DNA of 64,000 nt from Thozetella sp. PMI_491 (Eukaryota; Ascomycota; Sordariomycetes; Chaetosphaeriales; Chaetosphaeriaceae): contig MU270042.1 of assembly GCA_021432635.1 (NCBI GenBank), positions 121,577 through 185,576 on the forward strand, in the 5' to 3' direction. The translations under genes and the position numbers were made by a program. The notes under the pieces are model-generated. The model saw only the letters and a program-made list of their open reading frames with translations. It did not search any database and was not told the origin of the DNA. Position 1 is the first letter of the stretch. Every line of letters starts with the position of its first letter. Shown here one piece after another: positions 11,895 to 24,364 of this stretch.

Positions 11895-13821
11895 ATGTCG
11901 CCGGGATCGGGAGGATTGGTTAACCCATCAAGTACAGACCCTCCGCGGAGCCACCGAGAGCAGTCTCCAGAGAGCGGAGATCCCGCCGGAGACGCGACAC
12001 CCGTGCAGGCTCGGAAGAGGCGACTCGACGCGACAGATAGCGATCTGGCTCCCGCGAAGAGAACTCGATTAACACGGACGGAAACGCCACAGCCTGGAGT
12101 TGAGGAAGAGAAAGCAGAGCAGGCGGACGAGGTATGACCAACTCTGCCCATGTCGAGTCCACGAACTAATTGGAAACTTTATGCAGACGACTCTACAACA
12201 GCCACAGCCCAGGCCTTTCAAGCATCCATACGCTTCGTTTCTCGAGGACTTCGTCGACCCCGTCCATCCAAATCCCATATCTATCCATACCTTTGTTTCT
12301 GAGTGGCTCGAGTCGGTCGGATCAGACCGCGAGAAACTGTGCCGGTCGGACAGCCATCTACAACGTTCTGACGGTGATTCCATATCGAGGCAGCTCACAA
12401 GATCGGCGCCGGAGATGGGTTGCACACGGGATGCCGATGGTTTCGCGGTGCCGCCGACGCCTGCTTCTGTCAGGTCCCGTTCATACCATTCATACCAGGC
12501 AACGGAGTATTCTACTTCCAGCACTGCCAGCGTTCGACATCCGTCCTATCGTCGGAACAACCTAACCTCAAATGGTATTCATATTCGACTTGCCGATACT
12601 CAGCTTCCTGATCATATCTCCAGTCACGTCGAGGGATTACGGGCAGAGCGGGACTCGCCTGGTCCGACCTCCCAACAAATCGATGGATATATCCATGGGC
12701 TAGAAATTCTTGCAGAGGGATGTAATGAGGCCGATGTGGAGGGGTTTCTCGAAGACGCAGTATTCCCAAAGCCCTTGGACCTCATCTATGGGCGCGCGGC
12801 AGGCTTGGAGAGCTCCAAGTCATCACTGATGTCTGCTCATCTCATTCCTAACAACTCTGAAAGCCAGTTTAGGGTTTCCGGTCCGAAACCCGATCTACTC
12901 TACGGATACTCCGGCGCTCTCAGGGATGGGGCTTTCACCCAAGCACAATTCTTAGCCCAAGAGGGTCTACATCCTCGAAATCCACGGTTTGCGGAAGCGA
13001 CGACTCAGGGCCTGAGGTTTCCCTTCTTTGCCATCGAAATCAAAGCTGCTGGAGGCACTCGAGGCGATCTCTGGGTTGCTACAAATCAGTGTGCAGGTGC
13101 TTCATCAGCCTGCCTCAACGCCATCGACCAGCTGAATGCCTTGCTTCGAGACCACCAGAGTGGGCAACATGTCGACAGCTTATCTTACTCCATTGCTGTG
13201 GACAACAATATTGCCCAGCTCTATATATCGTGGAAGGAAGATGATTTGAACTATTACCTCCAACGGGTTGATGCTTTCCTGCTATCGAGGCCAGAGGATT
13301 TTAAGAGCTTCCGCAAGCAGGTCCGAAACATTCTCGATTGGGGAAAGGACACACGCTTGACGCAGATTAAGTGTGCATTAGATACCATCCTTGAAGAAAA
13401 CAGGAAGAAGGCTACGGAACAGGCGAGGTCCCGCCAACCACCATCCGATGGTTCTGCCACCACCACCAGCAAGAAGCGCAAATCTTCATCGTCGCGCGGA
13501 AACAGCAGCAGATCCAACAGCTTAGAAGGACCGAGCGGTGGAGCAAGTGGAGCGTATTTGGAATGGGATGAGACGAACTCACGACTCGCTGCGGAGCAAT
13601 CTTACCCACCTCGGCAACTGCAAGGCTTCGTTGATGCTGGCGACTACACTACACCCCAAGATACCGCCGCGGGACTTGCTCTCCCCGAGTATTATCCAGA
13701 GGACGAGCAGCAAGAGTACGGTCCGGCACTTGCATCGTTTGGCTTGGCCACAGAACCACCGGGAAGCTTTGTGACGGATCCATCAACCGAAGAGCCGACG
13801 GCTGCCACAGATGGTTACTAG
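11895..13821 (+). CDS. DUF7924-like protein with a nuclease-fold motif, 623 aa
   Basis: Exon 1 is 11895-12131 and exon 2 is 12187-13821. The 55-nt GT-AG intron contains an ACTAAT branch site. The N-terminal 80 residues are disordered with a bipartite basic signal (RKRRL and AKRTRLTR), so nuclear location is likely. The folded core (about residues 200-480) has the layout I associate with the fungal DUF7924 group: KPDLLYGYSGAL, then FPFFAIEIKAAGGTRGDLW and ATNQCAGASSACL. The D...EIK arrangement resembles a PD-(D/E)XK nuclease-like core. The C-terminus is disordered with a Ser/Lys patch (KKRKSSSSRG). The family name is from memory and activity is inferred only from motif spacing. This is the best-supported large gene in 9-14 kb. 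Confidence 0.75.
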
Positions 13822-14889
13822 CCAGTCGGGGGTTTCTACCAGGTCGGCCCGTTCCTCTTCCCAGTTAAGGCATACAAGCAGCTCGCCCGGCCCACCAGCA
13901 TCCAGTTCGGGTGGGGCGATCACCGAGCTGATACATGGGGTTCCATAGCGGACTCCCAGAAAATGGCCGAGATCATCAACAGCTACGGCGGCGATGCCGA
14001 GGTGGTGAGCGTATTCCTCATAGAGGCATATCACTCCCGCTTCATCATCCGCGCCCCCTCAGTCCTTGGGCTAGTCCGATAGGAGGCCCACCCACAGCCC
14101 TCCCCGATGTCCTGACTCATAGGTTGGACCCACGGATCGCTATGGTCGAGAGAACATGGCAGGTCTCGGGGCAAGTCTCGTTAGCTATTGGCGGGGAGTT
14201 ATCAAGGCTGACCGACAAGCTTTCTGCCTGACCACCCCTCACTACGTTCATCATGAGGCCGTCCTGTTTTGATGCAAGGTATTCGCTGGAAGAGCTGGCG
14301 TGGGGTGATTGGAACCGCGGACCGGTTATCCCTAACCACACTAGTAGTTCAACCTTCGCTCCTCTATGGCTGTAGCTATCTTTATTGATATAGACAGCTT
14401 AAAACTCATAGAGCTAGAAGACAAAGCCCTCAAGTTATATCTCTCGATCACGAACCATCAGACCAAGCAACTAGGGTACATCCTTCCCCATCCGTTCAAT
14501 CCATACCGCCACGAACCGCAACTGAGCCCCTTTTGCGCGAGTAAACAAAGCAGCAAACACTTTCACTGACGACTGGGAGTCACGGACATATGACTGGCAT
14601 TGGTTCAGACTAAATCAAGAAGCAAAGCATAACTCGAATAACGAAGGAGAAACGTGCTCCCAAGCTGGATATGGCATTCTAATACGTCGTGAACTCGCAA
14701 AGAAACCGGGTGTAAATCATCCAGGCCTACGCGGGATGTCCTAAGCTGAGGTGAACTGAGATATCGGGACGTTGAGCGGTGTATAAAGCAGGAGTTCTTC
14801 ATTCTGTTTCCCGATATAAGACTCGACACTAGAGTATTGGGTTGCCCCCTCTAACCCGTGTTACTCCCCTCGTGAAATCCCCAGGATAA
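13822..14889. other. no gene seen
   Basis: Short frames only. I find no motif, repeat or RNA gene. Confidence 0.45.
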
Positions 14890-16490
14890 TTATTTCCAAA
14901 GGTACTTCTGCGCGCGGGAAAGAACCCGCTTGTCGGTTGCCAGAATTCCCTCAGACTTGGCATAGGTGCCGCACAGCTTAATCGTGGATAAAAAGAAGGT
15001 TTTCAGTACGGCCTCATTAATATGGCCCGCAAACTGATGGTTATGAGAGGCCGCAGCTAGCATTAGAAGGTGTCCAAATTGCCTGATCTGGGTTTAGCCT
15101 GTGACAGTAAAGACTGGAGGATGGCCATACGCATGTGCGAGTGCGAATGAGTTTATCACGGTAAGATTGTCCAAACTTAAACATTTAATGATCAACTTGA
15201 TGCATGCAACTCCGTGGACAACCAGAGAACCACCGGTACAGGCATCGAGTATCACATAAAGAAATGGGCGATGTAGGGCGATAGCCGTCCTGTAATATCT
15301 GTACTCCAAAGCTCTTGAGCAGCCTTCGGGGAAGTGAAACTGGTCCACAGATGGTCTCAACTCGTTAAATTCCGTCAATAATGTCGGCAATAATTGGGGC
15401 TTTGGTTGGTATAGCCTCTCGTATATAGAATCGGCCACTTTGCGTAGATATGTATGTGCAAGATGTTCGTAAACTGCAGCGATAGAGTGGCCACTGGCTT
15501 TGGCAAGTTTTGCGGAAGGATATACCATCTTAGCGGAGAGACGTGGCGTGTCCTCCAGGGGCAACTCGTCAAGCGCATCACTAGATTCCGTTAGACCATT
15601 GAAAGGAAGTGGAACGCGCAGAAATACCGTTCAATTTGGAAACAAGTCCAGAACATAAACAAAACCTGGTTCTCGAGCTCTGTTTCAGGACCTTTCTCTC
15701 GTAAACTGGGAAACTCGCTACAACGGTCAGTAAGGCCTAAACTTATGGGGAAGTTACCATGCCTGTCAATGATATAGATCAAGGCAGCTGCTGCCTTCTG
15801 AATGTAACCGAAGCTGTCCATGGGCTCTCCAGACATGGCGAAGTAGATCCCTGTAAGCAAATGGAGCCGAGCCCCATCAAGTGACGTGGGAGAATAGTTG
15901 GCGCTCGTGTTGGCCTGACTACATGCGTGAAATCCCCCCTGCAATGCTTCAAGTCTGTTGCCGGTGAGTGCCAAGCTGAGTCCTCCAAGGGCCAGGATCA
16001 TGAGGCCGACGGGGAGCAATGAGCTCTCTTTAGCACCCTCGACTAAAAGCGTCTGCATCGAATCCAGCTCGGATGGAGAAACAAATAGAATTGCATCCTG
16101 AAGTTTGGCTTTATATACCTTGAAACACAGCTGTATATCTTCTTGACGAAACTCTATCGGCGATATGAGTCGCGAAAAAGGGTTACCGCTCCAGGCACGA
16201 TCGAAGGAGAGTATTTTGTACGCGTAGGTCATGTCGGCCAACCTCCGAGTAGATCGCCAACTCGTTATAGAGGACGAAAAGCGGTGGCCAGGAGGGAAGG
16301 GTTCAAAACCGAGCATCCTCGACGAATTTCGGAGAACGGTCGTTCTCGGCAATGGGAGACTGCATGTCTGACTCGGAGAAAGATCACGGTAGTCGCAAGC
16401 GGCAGTATTTATATGTCTCCCGCCCAAAGTGCGCTGGCTCCTCGGCGACTCATATCTGCCAGCTCCCGTGCTGATTGCGTAGGCCCCCAC
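14890..16490 (-). CDS. fungal transcription factor, MHR domain, 5' end uncertain
   Basis: Three exons can be joined on the minus strand: from about 16490 (open frame; first in-frame ATG 16316) to 15628, 15580-15131 and 15082-14890. The introns are 47 and 48 nt, GT-AG, and phases agree at both. The protein has the fungal MHR layout: ALGGLSLALTGN, then GARLHLLTGIYFAMSG, a helix with VLFMFWTCFQIERDAL, YYRTAIALHRPFLY, and a helical C-terminus rich in Ala and Lys. MHR proteins usually follow an N-terminal Zn2Cys6 domain and act as nuclear regulators. None is attached here. A possible cluster lies 1.1 kb upstream but could not be joined. It may be a truncated regulator. Confidence 0.65.
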
Positions 16491-17132
16491 GACGGGGCAA
16501 TATTCCCTTTGTCCATAAGAGTACTATAACTCTGAACAGGGGTTGCCATGGCCAGGAGTGTGTTGAATTCTCATAGGGTGTACATAGTCTCCTTAGTTGT
16601 GTAGGTGCTCACTTGTTGACCAATAAATACCCTTCAGGAAGCGCACAATGGGGTGGTGACAGGTCCGAGCTCAAGAGTGGGGCGTTACCCCACACCCCAC
16701 CGGAATTGGTGAGAAGCAGTTGTCGAATTAGTCAAGCCCGTGCGAGGATAGACGGGGAAGCTATCGATCATCTGCATATATTGAGGCTTGAATTTGCTGA
16801 CGTCGGGAACCCCCAGCAGTGACAATCTATCGAAGATATCGGTATAAGCAGCTTCCATCGCAGGTATGGGAGACCTGACCCAAGGCTCGGAAATATTGAG
16901 CACGGGCACCATCCCCCCAGATGCAGTCCTTTCGATAGCATTCTCGTCCGCACAGGATAAAGTCCCCGTGACGCCGCCAGGGGGATGTGCATCCTAGTCA
17001 GGTCAGATCGCAGCAACGGGGTGCTTTGGTACGAATTCGCCATTGAACTTGCCTTGTTGCGTGAAGTACCTGGTCCCTTGGCAGGGGCATCTCCCTAGCG
17101 TACCCTACAGGGGCATGGGTACTACTCCCCGG

Positions 17133-17215
17133 GGTGTATCGATCGTATACTGATCCCAGACAGGAATTGTGGGGTTGTACCGCTAATTCCAACCCGGGGT
17201 GTATCTGTCGCAGAA
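17133..17215 (+). repeat. dispersed degenerate repeat (gaattgtgggg / ggggtgtatc units)
   Basis: Two ggggtgtatc boxes (about 17140 and 17200) flank a gaattgtggggtt box. The same boxes in the same order occur reverse-complemented at 39430-39620. Confidence 0.5.
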
Positions 17216-17540
17216 AGCTTGCACTGCCACTTACGTTTAGGACGAGCGTCGCTAAGGAGCTGACCAGGACACAAGCAACAATCACACCGGCTAGTCTTAG
17301 GGGTCGCAGGAAAGTCCGACAACGTAAATGGTAGCAGGGCCTTAGACATTGACTTACCTTCTCCAGCTCTCTGAGCTTTTTTTTCGTAACGCGGGAAACA
17401 GAGCCCCCATGGGGAGGAAAATACCACTTCGAGCGGCTCTTGTTCACCGCCTGGGCGCGGTGACAGCTCACACCAGCCCGGGCAATTTAGGGCGAAGAGA
17501 CGAGCCTAATGCGAGTGTGCACCACGGTCCAGGTATGCAA

Positions 17541-17726
17541 TCAAAGTCGCTTGCAACTTTCACATTGGGTTTCTGGGCCACATACCCGTTTCGGCTGTCT
17601 GCAGCTCACGCATGCATTTGTTTCACTCCTCCGTATCGGTTTGTTCTTCGTAACCCTCTGTCTCAGTTTGTTCTTCGGCTTCTTCACGATACGCCCAGGG
17701 GCGATACTGCTAAGTCGATTCGTCAT
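17541..17726 (-). pseudogene. possible isolated Zn2Cys6-like segment
   Basis: The minus frame holds CVSCRQPKRVCGPETQCESC, which gives five of the six cysteines of a Zn2Cys6 cluster with correct spacing (C-x2-C-x6-C-x5-C-x2-C), preceded by a basic RRSE. A stop follows within four residues, so the sixth cysteine and linker are missing unless an intron follows. It is on the same strand as, and upstream of, the MHR gene, and could be its detached DNA-binding end or a chance match. Confidence 0.25.
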
Positions 17727-20020
17727 GAATTGCCTGGACGAAAAGCGGTTCTAAGGGGTCAAAACGGAGAGAGAGAAAGGGGGAGCGTGAACTTTGCGGC
17801 CCTGGCGTTCGTGAGGGAAATCACTATTGAGTCGGGTTCGCCAACGGTTCGCCAATATATTCGTACACTGGCGAACCACGAGTCACAAATCCTTATGAAG
17901 GTACGTATTTACTCCCCTGGGCTCGACTCAAAGTAGCTGGGTAGGCTACTTAACCCAATGTACCTCAATGCGCACATGTAGCCTGGGCGACTTTCGAACC
18001 CTTGCACGAGAAGTAGCTACCGTGTCCAGTAATGCTCCCTGAGGTGGCATTTGCCATTCTCGCCACAGCCCTGAAAGGTGAGTGGTCCGCAGAAGGTCAA
18101 GGGACAAAAGGCCGCCAGCCCTGCAGCCCGAACCTTACTCATCTTTTGTTCTCGGCCATACGTTGGGTAGGCGAACTCGGGTGTTGAAATTTGGCTCGGA
18201 GGGGCTTAGTGGAAGCTAGAGTTTCCAACGCCTGTGGCCTATCCTCTCGCCTACATCGTTCGCTCTAAGAGGGGCGTATTCGTGTCCTGGAACACACCCT
18301 GTCGGGTGGAGAAAGCCGGGGAGAGCGGCTCGGCTCTCGCCCCCTAACCCAGCCACCACTTTGTTGGTCCGACGCCGCTGTTGACGGGTTGACTCATGAA
18401 GTTTGGCGCTGCTTCGTGGGAGCTCAAAGAAGTGCTTAGCGGGGGGTCTGCGAAAGCTTGGTCTGGGACGTATATTTTATGCTGCCGTACTGTCCCTTTG
18501 GCAAAGACAGTGGTATCCTCATCACTCTTTCCAACACTATTCAGCATTTCATCGCACAGCTATGCCGCTTCGAGTATGGACGTCGCTAACTCTGGCACTT
18601 GTGGTCAGTACACTGTCGCTCTTCAAACTATTCAGTAAGAACATCAATCCAAATATCAGCTTCAACTAACTTTAGGCCAGTCCAGCTGTGTATTAAGCTG
18701 CTCCGTCGCCGTTTTGTCATCTGCAAAATGTAAGGGAATGACGAGGATGATGATAGAGAGCGGTGATAGGAGGGGTGGGGGCTGGTCTGACTGCTTCACG
18801 GTGAAGAGGTTTCTGTTGGCTGTCGGCAGGGTCTTGTATGCTATCTCCACTTTCCACCCGAAGCGGAGCCCGTCTAGCTATGTGCGCCCTGGGTGGCAAA
18901 TCAAGCCTCAAATTCTGCGTCGAAAATCCCGGCCCGTACCCTGTCGCTCAGTACGACCCGTCCATAGCAGTCAGGGAGTCTCATTTCAGTCGCCCCCAAG
19001 TTGTAGGGCTATCCCGAGACCTTCCACTGAACCGTGGTACCATTTATCCTTCCTCAACTTAAGGCTAGATAGCCTTCCGATTTTATCCCATGGGAGCAAA
19101 CTTGCCTTTACTCTATAATTTCCGCGAAAGTGTGCACCAATATATACCCCCAGTACTTTCTGATGCAGGCCGACTGCTTGAAGAATCTGGGCTCTCGGGG
19201 AAGGGAACGAAGGAGTTCTAGGCAGATGATGCAAATATCCAAGGCCTAAGTGTAATTACCACTAGGTATAGGGTCAGAGCGCTTCTTAGTTATTATTTAC
19301 GATGAATTCCTAGTCGAGGGACGCCTTCCGCCATTTGCATACGCGCGTAGGCAGGAGATTAGGTGTGCCATACAGTGCTATCTAACAGCTGCCTTACCGC
19401 AGCCGGGCGTCTCCTAGCCACAGATACGTGGCCGATGGCATTCCAGCTCAGACGTGGCAATTTATCCTTGGCACTGGAAGCCCGCTGGCAAGGTAGATCA
19501 TTCGTAGTGCAGCCAATGCTCTGTCGAGGCACGAGCCTTGACTAGAACATTATTCACGCACCTACTCGGTAGAGGGCTTTGCTGCACGGAACTTGAGACT
19601 TGGACGGTGCCTAGCGGTATGTGATGGCCGGCATGTTCCGAATTGTACTCCGCCCCCTTCGTAGGGGGAGGATGTAGAGGTCGGAGGGGGTATGAAAGAG
19701 TCGTTCGCCGTACCCCTCCCGTAGGCGGCCAAAGGGGTTTGGAGGCGGCAGAGTCTTCGTGGAGGGCCAGAAGGTCATGGCGCTGTTGGCTGGCAGTTTA
19801 GCGCAGCGGTTAGCAGTGTACCACCCCTGTCTGCCATCCGTCATTCCATCAGACTGGCTGTCCTCGTCGCTGGTTGTCGAAAACTAACACACTTAGGCAG
19901 TTCCTCGTTGCAAATCTGGCTCCAATCAAGCCCTAATCAAGCCCTCTATCTCTCCATCCTTGAGCCACAAGAGACGCGCACCAACCCTACCCGACTCCCC
20001 TGTCACTGCACTGTGCAACC
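17727..20020. other. no gene seen
   Basis: Short overlapping frames and no convincing intron-exon structure. It contains one copy of a 15-bp motif (ccgcagccgggcgtc at about 19396) shared with 31267 and 40062. Confidence 0.4.
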
Positions 20021-20359
20021 ATGGCAGACACAAGCACAAAGCGGCAGCGTACCGACACCTCGGACTCCGTGCCGGATACCAATCCTCCCCAGACTGGCTC
20101 CTACCAAGGCCTTCCGATCATCGTCCGCGAAGCTCGTTCGGTCAACTTCGGTATACCGTTTGAGCCTACTTTGTGCATCCTAAAATTGCATGGAGAGAAT
20201 GTTCTGCACGGTTTCGCAATTCAGGCGACATGGGGGAATAATTGGCTGATCTCGTTAGCGACAAGCCGCACATTTCTATCTTGTAGCAAAGGAAGTTTAT
20301 CGACTCACGGGCCGGACACTTTGAAGATGGTCGGTCTCCACGCCGAATGTCCAGATTAG
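20021..20359 (+). CDS. small hypothetical protein, 112 aa, first half of a tandem duplication
   Basis: ORF from ATG 20021. The N-terminus is hydrophilic (MADTSTKRQRTD), followed by a folded-looking part around LPIIVREARS and PTLCILKLHG. The DNA of the second half is duplicated just downstream, where the matching frame (PDPCILKLEDGSYILHGL) runs 20384-20599 without its own N-terminus. Either one gene with two divergent domains is split by a stop and a frame change, or a relic copy follows a small gene. No family recognised. Confidence 0.4.
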   Translation: MADTSTKRQRTDTSDSVPDTNPPQTGSYQGLPIIVREARSVNFGIPFEPTLCILKLHGENVLHGFAIQATWGNNWLISLATSRTFLSCSKGSLSTHGPDTLKMVGLHAECPD

Positions 20360-20640
20360 CGTCGACATCTGCGAAGCCAGTATTTGGAAATTAAGCCGGT
20401 TGAGATTGTTTCAACCGCAGATCCTGATCCGTGCATCCTAAAGTTGGAGGATGGGAGTTACATTCTTCACGGCCTTCGCAACTCGAGCAACATGCTGGAA
20501 GAACTGGTTAATGTCAGTGGCAAACCCGACGCGATTTTTTCTCTTGTTGCAAAGGACATAGCTTATCCACTCACGAGCGGATTGCTTATAGCACTTTGAA
20601 GGCGGTAAGTCTCCGAGCCGGATGTCCAAAGTTATTGCCT
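20150..20640 (+). repeat. diverged tandem duplication, period about 260 bp
   Basis: gtgcatcctaaa at 20173 recurs at 20431. caaaggaag at 20287 recurs as caaaggaca at 20550, and a gaatgtccaga-like end recurs near 20620. Offsets of 258-275 bp show one old tandem copy with later indels. Confidence 0.65.
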
Positions 20641-20960
20641 CTTGTGATCACCGTGGAAAACGAGGAGGATGTCGTTAAAAAGGAACATCCAGCGGGGAAG
20701 TTTAGTTATGCAACAGGTATTATCGCAATTGAAGATTAGTTTTCTAGGAACGCCTGCAATTTTTTTTTCCATTCTCGCCCGTAATACTTGCACGTTCATC
20801 TTTTGAGTATAAGTTGAACTAAAACCCGCCAGTCTAGCGCTCGGCGACGTGACAAGCACTGCTCCATTATTGCTTCTAGAACCTAAACATACGAGCTGCG
20901 AACCAGCTAACACTATATCCTCGTTGCCGCCGTTGCCCCTAGCTGCCATTGCCGCTGTAC

Positions 20961-23742
20961 TTATGCCGCCGTTTGCTCTTCGGTCTCGCAAAATTTTAGA
21001 TTCGGCGTACTTTCCACCCGCGTGAGTGTCTTCGGTGTCGTAAAAGCTTGCTTAGACCATAGGTCGGCATATTTGCCGCCCGCTCTGATCAATGATGCGT
21101 GGTTACCCTCCTCGATCACCTCCCCTCCAGAGATGACGACAATCAGGTCAGCATTCATAATCGTCGACAGACGGTGGCTGCATTCTGTTTAGCCTCAGAG
21201 TCTCCCGTGGATATGTGATTACTCACGCCACTATAAAAGTCGTACGGTGGTAGCATAGTCTTGTGAGGGCCTCCTGGATCTTCTGCTCTGTCTCAGTATC
21301 GACAGCGCTGGTCGCCTCATCTAGAAGCACGATAGCAGGCTTCTTAAGGATAGCACGGGCGATGGCTATGCGCTGCAACTCGCCGCCTGAGAGCTTTCTG
21401 CCTCGCTCACCGACGTAAGTCTGATAACCTAAAAATGCTGGTTAGAAGTGGCCTGTAAACCAGTAATGGGGGCTATACCGTTGGTAAATGTTAATATATG
21501 CTCATGGATACTTGCTGCCTTACACGCTTCGAAGACTTCATCGTCTGTAGCATCCAGTTTTGCATAGCGAATATTGTTTATAATTGTATCGTCAAAGAAA
21601 ATAGGGTTTTGTGGGACAATTCCAATGTGGGCACGTAGGCTATGCTGTAGGTTAATAAAATATAGAGGGAAAGACCTAAGGCGCTTACCTAGAGACATCT
21701 ACATCGCGGATATCCTGGCCGTCGATCTCAATAGAACCCTGTCCGACGTCATAAAAACGATCGAGCAACTTAAGAATAGTCGACTTGCCCGCGCCAGTCG
21801 TACCGACAAAGGCAATTGTTGTTCCTGGAGCGACATCGAGGTTGATATCTTTAAGTATCTCATGCTTCTTATCGTATGAAAAGAAGACATGCTTGAAACA
21901 TACTTTCCCACTCGTGAGTTTAAGTGGCTTGGTACCCTCCTTAGAATAGACAGACGGCTTTGCCAACAAGATCTCTAGCAATCGCTCGGCCTCAACAAGA
22001 CCTTGACTAATTTTCTTGCCTAGACTCGCGTAGAACTGCATAGGGCTGGAGACCTGGGCCCAGTATGTAATGAGCATGGAAAAATCACCAGGTGTGGCCT
22101 TCCCAATATTGATACGGTAGGCGGCGAGGAAGGCACTACAATAGAGACCAAACAGGAATGCTAAGGTCTGAAATGTAGAGGTAAAAAGAGCATATCGGTG
22201 GAGCTTCTGCGACTTAGCTATTCGCTTCAAAACGGCTGTTGAGTATCGTAGCACTTCGTGGGAGACCTGGTTAAAGCTGACAACAGTAATCCAGCCTTGG
22301 ATTCCGGCCTGGCAGGCGTGTCTCTCCTCGAAGTGGGCGCGAATCTCTTCTCTTTGGACTTCCCGGAGCGTTGGGAGCATGCAAGTAGAAACCGCCCAGA
22401 AAATAACAGCAGTGGTGGTGATGATTAGATACTCGTAGGGTCCCAGGATAATCAAGAGGTAGGTAAAGGCCGTAACCACATTGATAAGCATCGGGATAGC
22501 TGTGAAGCAGATTGTCTCCAGTAGATTGCTGATACTCTGGCCGTACTGGATGGCAGTCTCAAGATCTGAAGATCGGATATTATCGTGGAAATCAGATGAG
22601 AGCTCAAGAATATGTTTATATGCCCCTTCACTTATAGCGCTAGCTGTAAAGTAGTTCAAAGGCATCCAAAGCCACTGGTATAGGAAGGATAGGCCGGCGC
22701 TAGAAGCTAGCAGACGGAGTATTATATAGACAGTGATTTGAGCCCATGGGTTAAGATTGTTGAAACCGCTCAGTGAGTCTATAGTGATACCGATCTGTCG
22801 AGGGAGTAAAAAGGCGACGGCCGTCTTAGCAAAGAGGCATAGACCTGCAAGGACCATCCGTAGCTGTAGATGGCGGTTATGGATGGGCCAGATGTAATCA
22901 CAGAAGACCTATAAGAGCAGGGTGTCAGTAACTATATAGCAGCATGGAGAATGAGGGCGGTATACTGTAAATCTCTTGAGGTAAGTGAACCAGTTCCCAG
23001 ATTCTTTCAGCTTTTGGGCCATCCTATCCCCCGACTCTCGCTTGTACCTCTCCCAGTCCGACTCGTCCGACTCGTCCGACTCATTAGGCTGGGCAAGAGA
23101 GGAATTTTTAGCACCATTGCTCTCTTCGGTCCCTGGACCCGATGTCGCGCCGTAGCCCGCCACCCCACCGGTTTGTTCTTTTGAGACGAGAAGACTATGA
23201 CGCTCGGGTTCAGTTCCGTCCTCGTTCGTAGGCGCGGCGGTAAAGTAGATTGTAACGGCGACGAGCAGGCAGAAAAGTCTCCCAGCAACAATGGCTCTGT
23301 CGATAATCTCATATAACGTAAAGCTCTCATTGACTGCTCGAGTAAGGTATAATACGGCCTGGATAGCTAGGTCGAACAGCACTCCTAGCCCGAAGGAGCC
23401 GATGTAGGGATACCAGACCGGACTTTCTCTCCGCAGGAGACTGATAAACTCGACACCGAAGACAAGAGTGCACAATAGGAGGCAAATGATAGTATCTGCA
23501 TCGCCGATAAACCTCCACTCGATCATGGAGTGAATTATGAGCGTCAGGAATTGGCCCAAATAGCTGATTACCACCGGGAAGAGCAGCGCTGCAATGAGAC
23601 AGCGATGTTTATTCGGGGCTGCTTCGACTTTTAGAGTCACGATGGTAATCAGAGTGGTGATAATGTAATAAATGAATATGACAATGGGATAAAGATAGTG
23701 GAGGGTAGCCAGGACGGCCGCTTTGCCCGTCAATGTAAACAT
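20961..23742 (-). CDS. HMT1-type ABC half transporter (vacuolar heavy-metal/thiol conjugate), 858 aa
   Basis: Five exons on the minus strand: 23742-22966, 22908-21689, 21639-21479, 21428-21227 and 21177-20961. The four introns (49-57 nt) are all GT-AG and phases close. The start is ATG 23742, since the open frame begins at a TTG seven codons earlier. The order is a five-helix TMD0 (residues about 1-175), a Ser/Asp linker to about 259, a six-helix ABC membrane domain ([20 protein letters not shown] onward), then one nucleotide-binding domain. That domain shows Walker [11 protein letters not shown]-loop [10 protein letters not shown], signature LSGGE, Walker B AIVLLDEA and switch His in AHRLST. 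This layout matches HMT1/ABCB6-like half transporters, which dimerise and move phytochelatin- or glutathione-linked metals into the vacuole. The substrate is inferred by family. Confidence 0.9.
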
Positions 23743-24364
23743 GATGTCCGGTGAGATGACCAAGTAGGGAAGCTTCCGTGGGAGAGCTACTGGAGATCGA
23801 CTTTCTTATTATAGTGTACTCTATCCAGTTCTTATTTCCATTACTTGTTAGCCACCTATGGCCATCCTGATAGTTTGGCTAGAAGCTAGCTCCGACCAAA
23901 CCATGAGCTGGCATGGACCCCCGTCGCTCGTCTTAAGAGGGTGTATAGGGAGTGTGTTTAAACGGCTCATCCCTTCCCCCTCCTCCCTAATAGCGGAAGG
24001 TGACACGCCATTCAAATATAGCGTCAAGGGGGTGCATTAGCAGCGCGCCAGTGTCTACCGCCGAGTCGCGGTGCGTATAGGCGGTGAAGTGTTGAGTGGC
24101 CAATGCCAAGTTGGTGGGGTAAGCCGCTTTTACCGAATGTGCATGCTCATACGACCTGCAAGGCAACACTCCCGGAGAGCGCGGTTTGGGTTCCGCTGAT
24201 GCCCTGTAGCTGCTTGAACAGTGGGAAATCTGATTTGCCTACTCGATTAAACCTTATATAGTACAGCAATCTATCCAGCGCCCTCGTGGCGAAAGAGACT
24301 GGACCGAGGTTGGTAATGTACAGTCTGCCACTTCAATCTTATCGACAAGTCGAAGGAGGAAGAG
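23743..24364. other. upstream region of the ABC gene; no other gene
   Basis: CTATAATA read on the minus strand at about 23808-23815 lies 65-75 bp before the ABC start and could serve as a TATA element. The rest shows no gene I can support. Confidence 0.4.

Noticed and set aside
16685-17471. Minus-strand frames as missing 5' exons of the MHR gene
   Set aside because: I could not find splice sites that join them to 16490 in frame or to the cysteine cluster at 17541-17726.
17349-17936. 195-aa plus-strand frame
   Set aside because: No recognisable domain. It overlaps the minus-strand cysteine cluster fragment and has an unconvincing start.
19788-19880. tRNA-like sequence (ggcagtttagcgcagcggtt)
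   Set aside because: The A-box-like start fits TAGCGCAGCGG, but the B box downstream is not GGTTCGAATCC and no cloverleaf closes.
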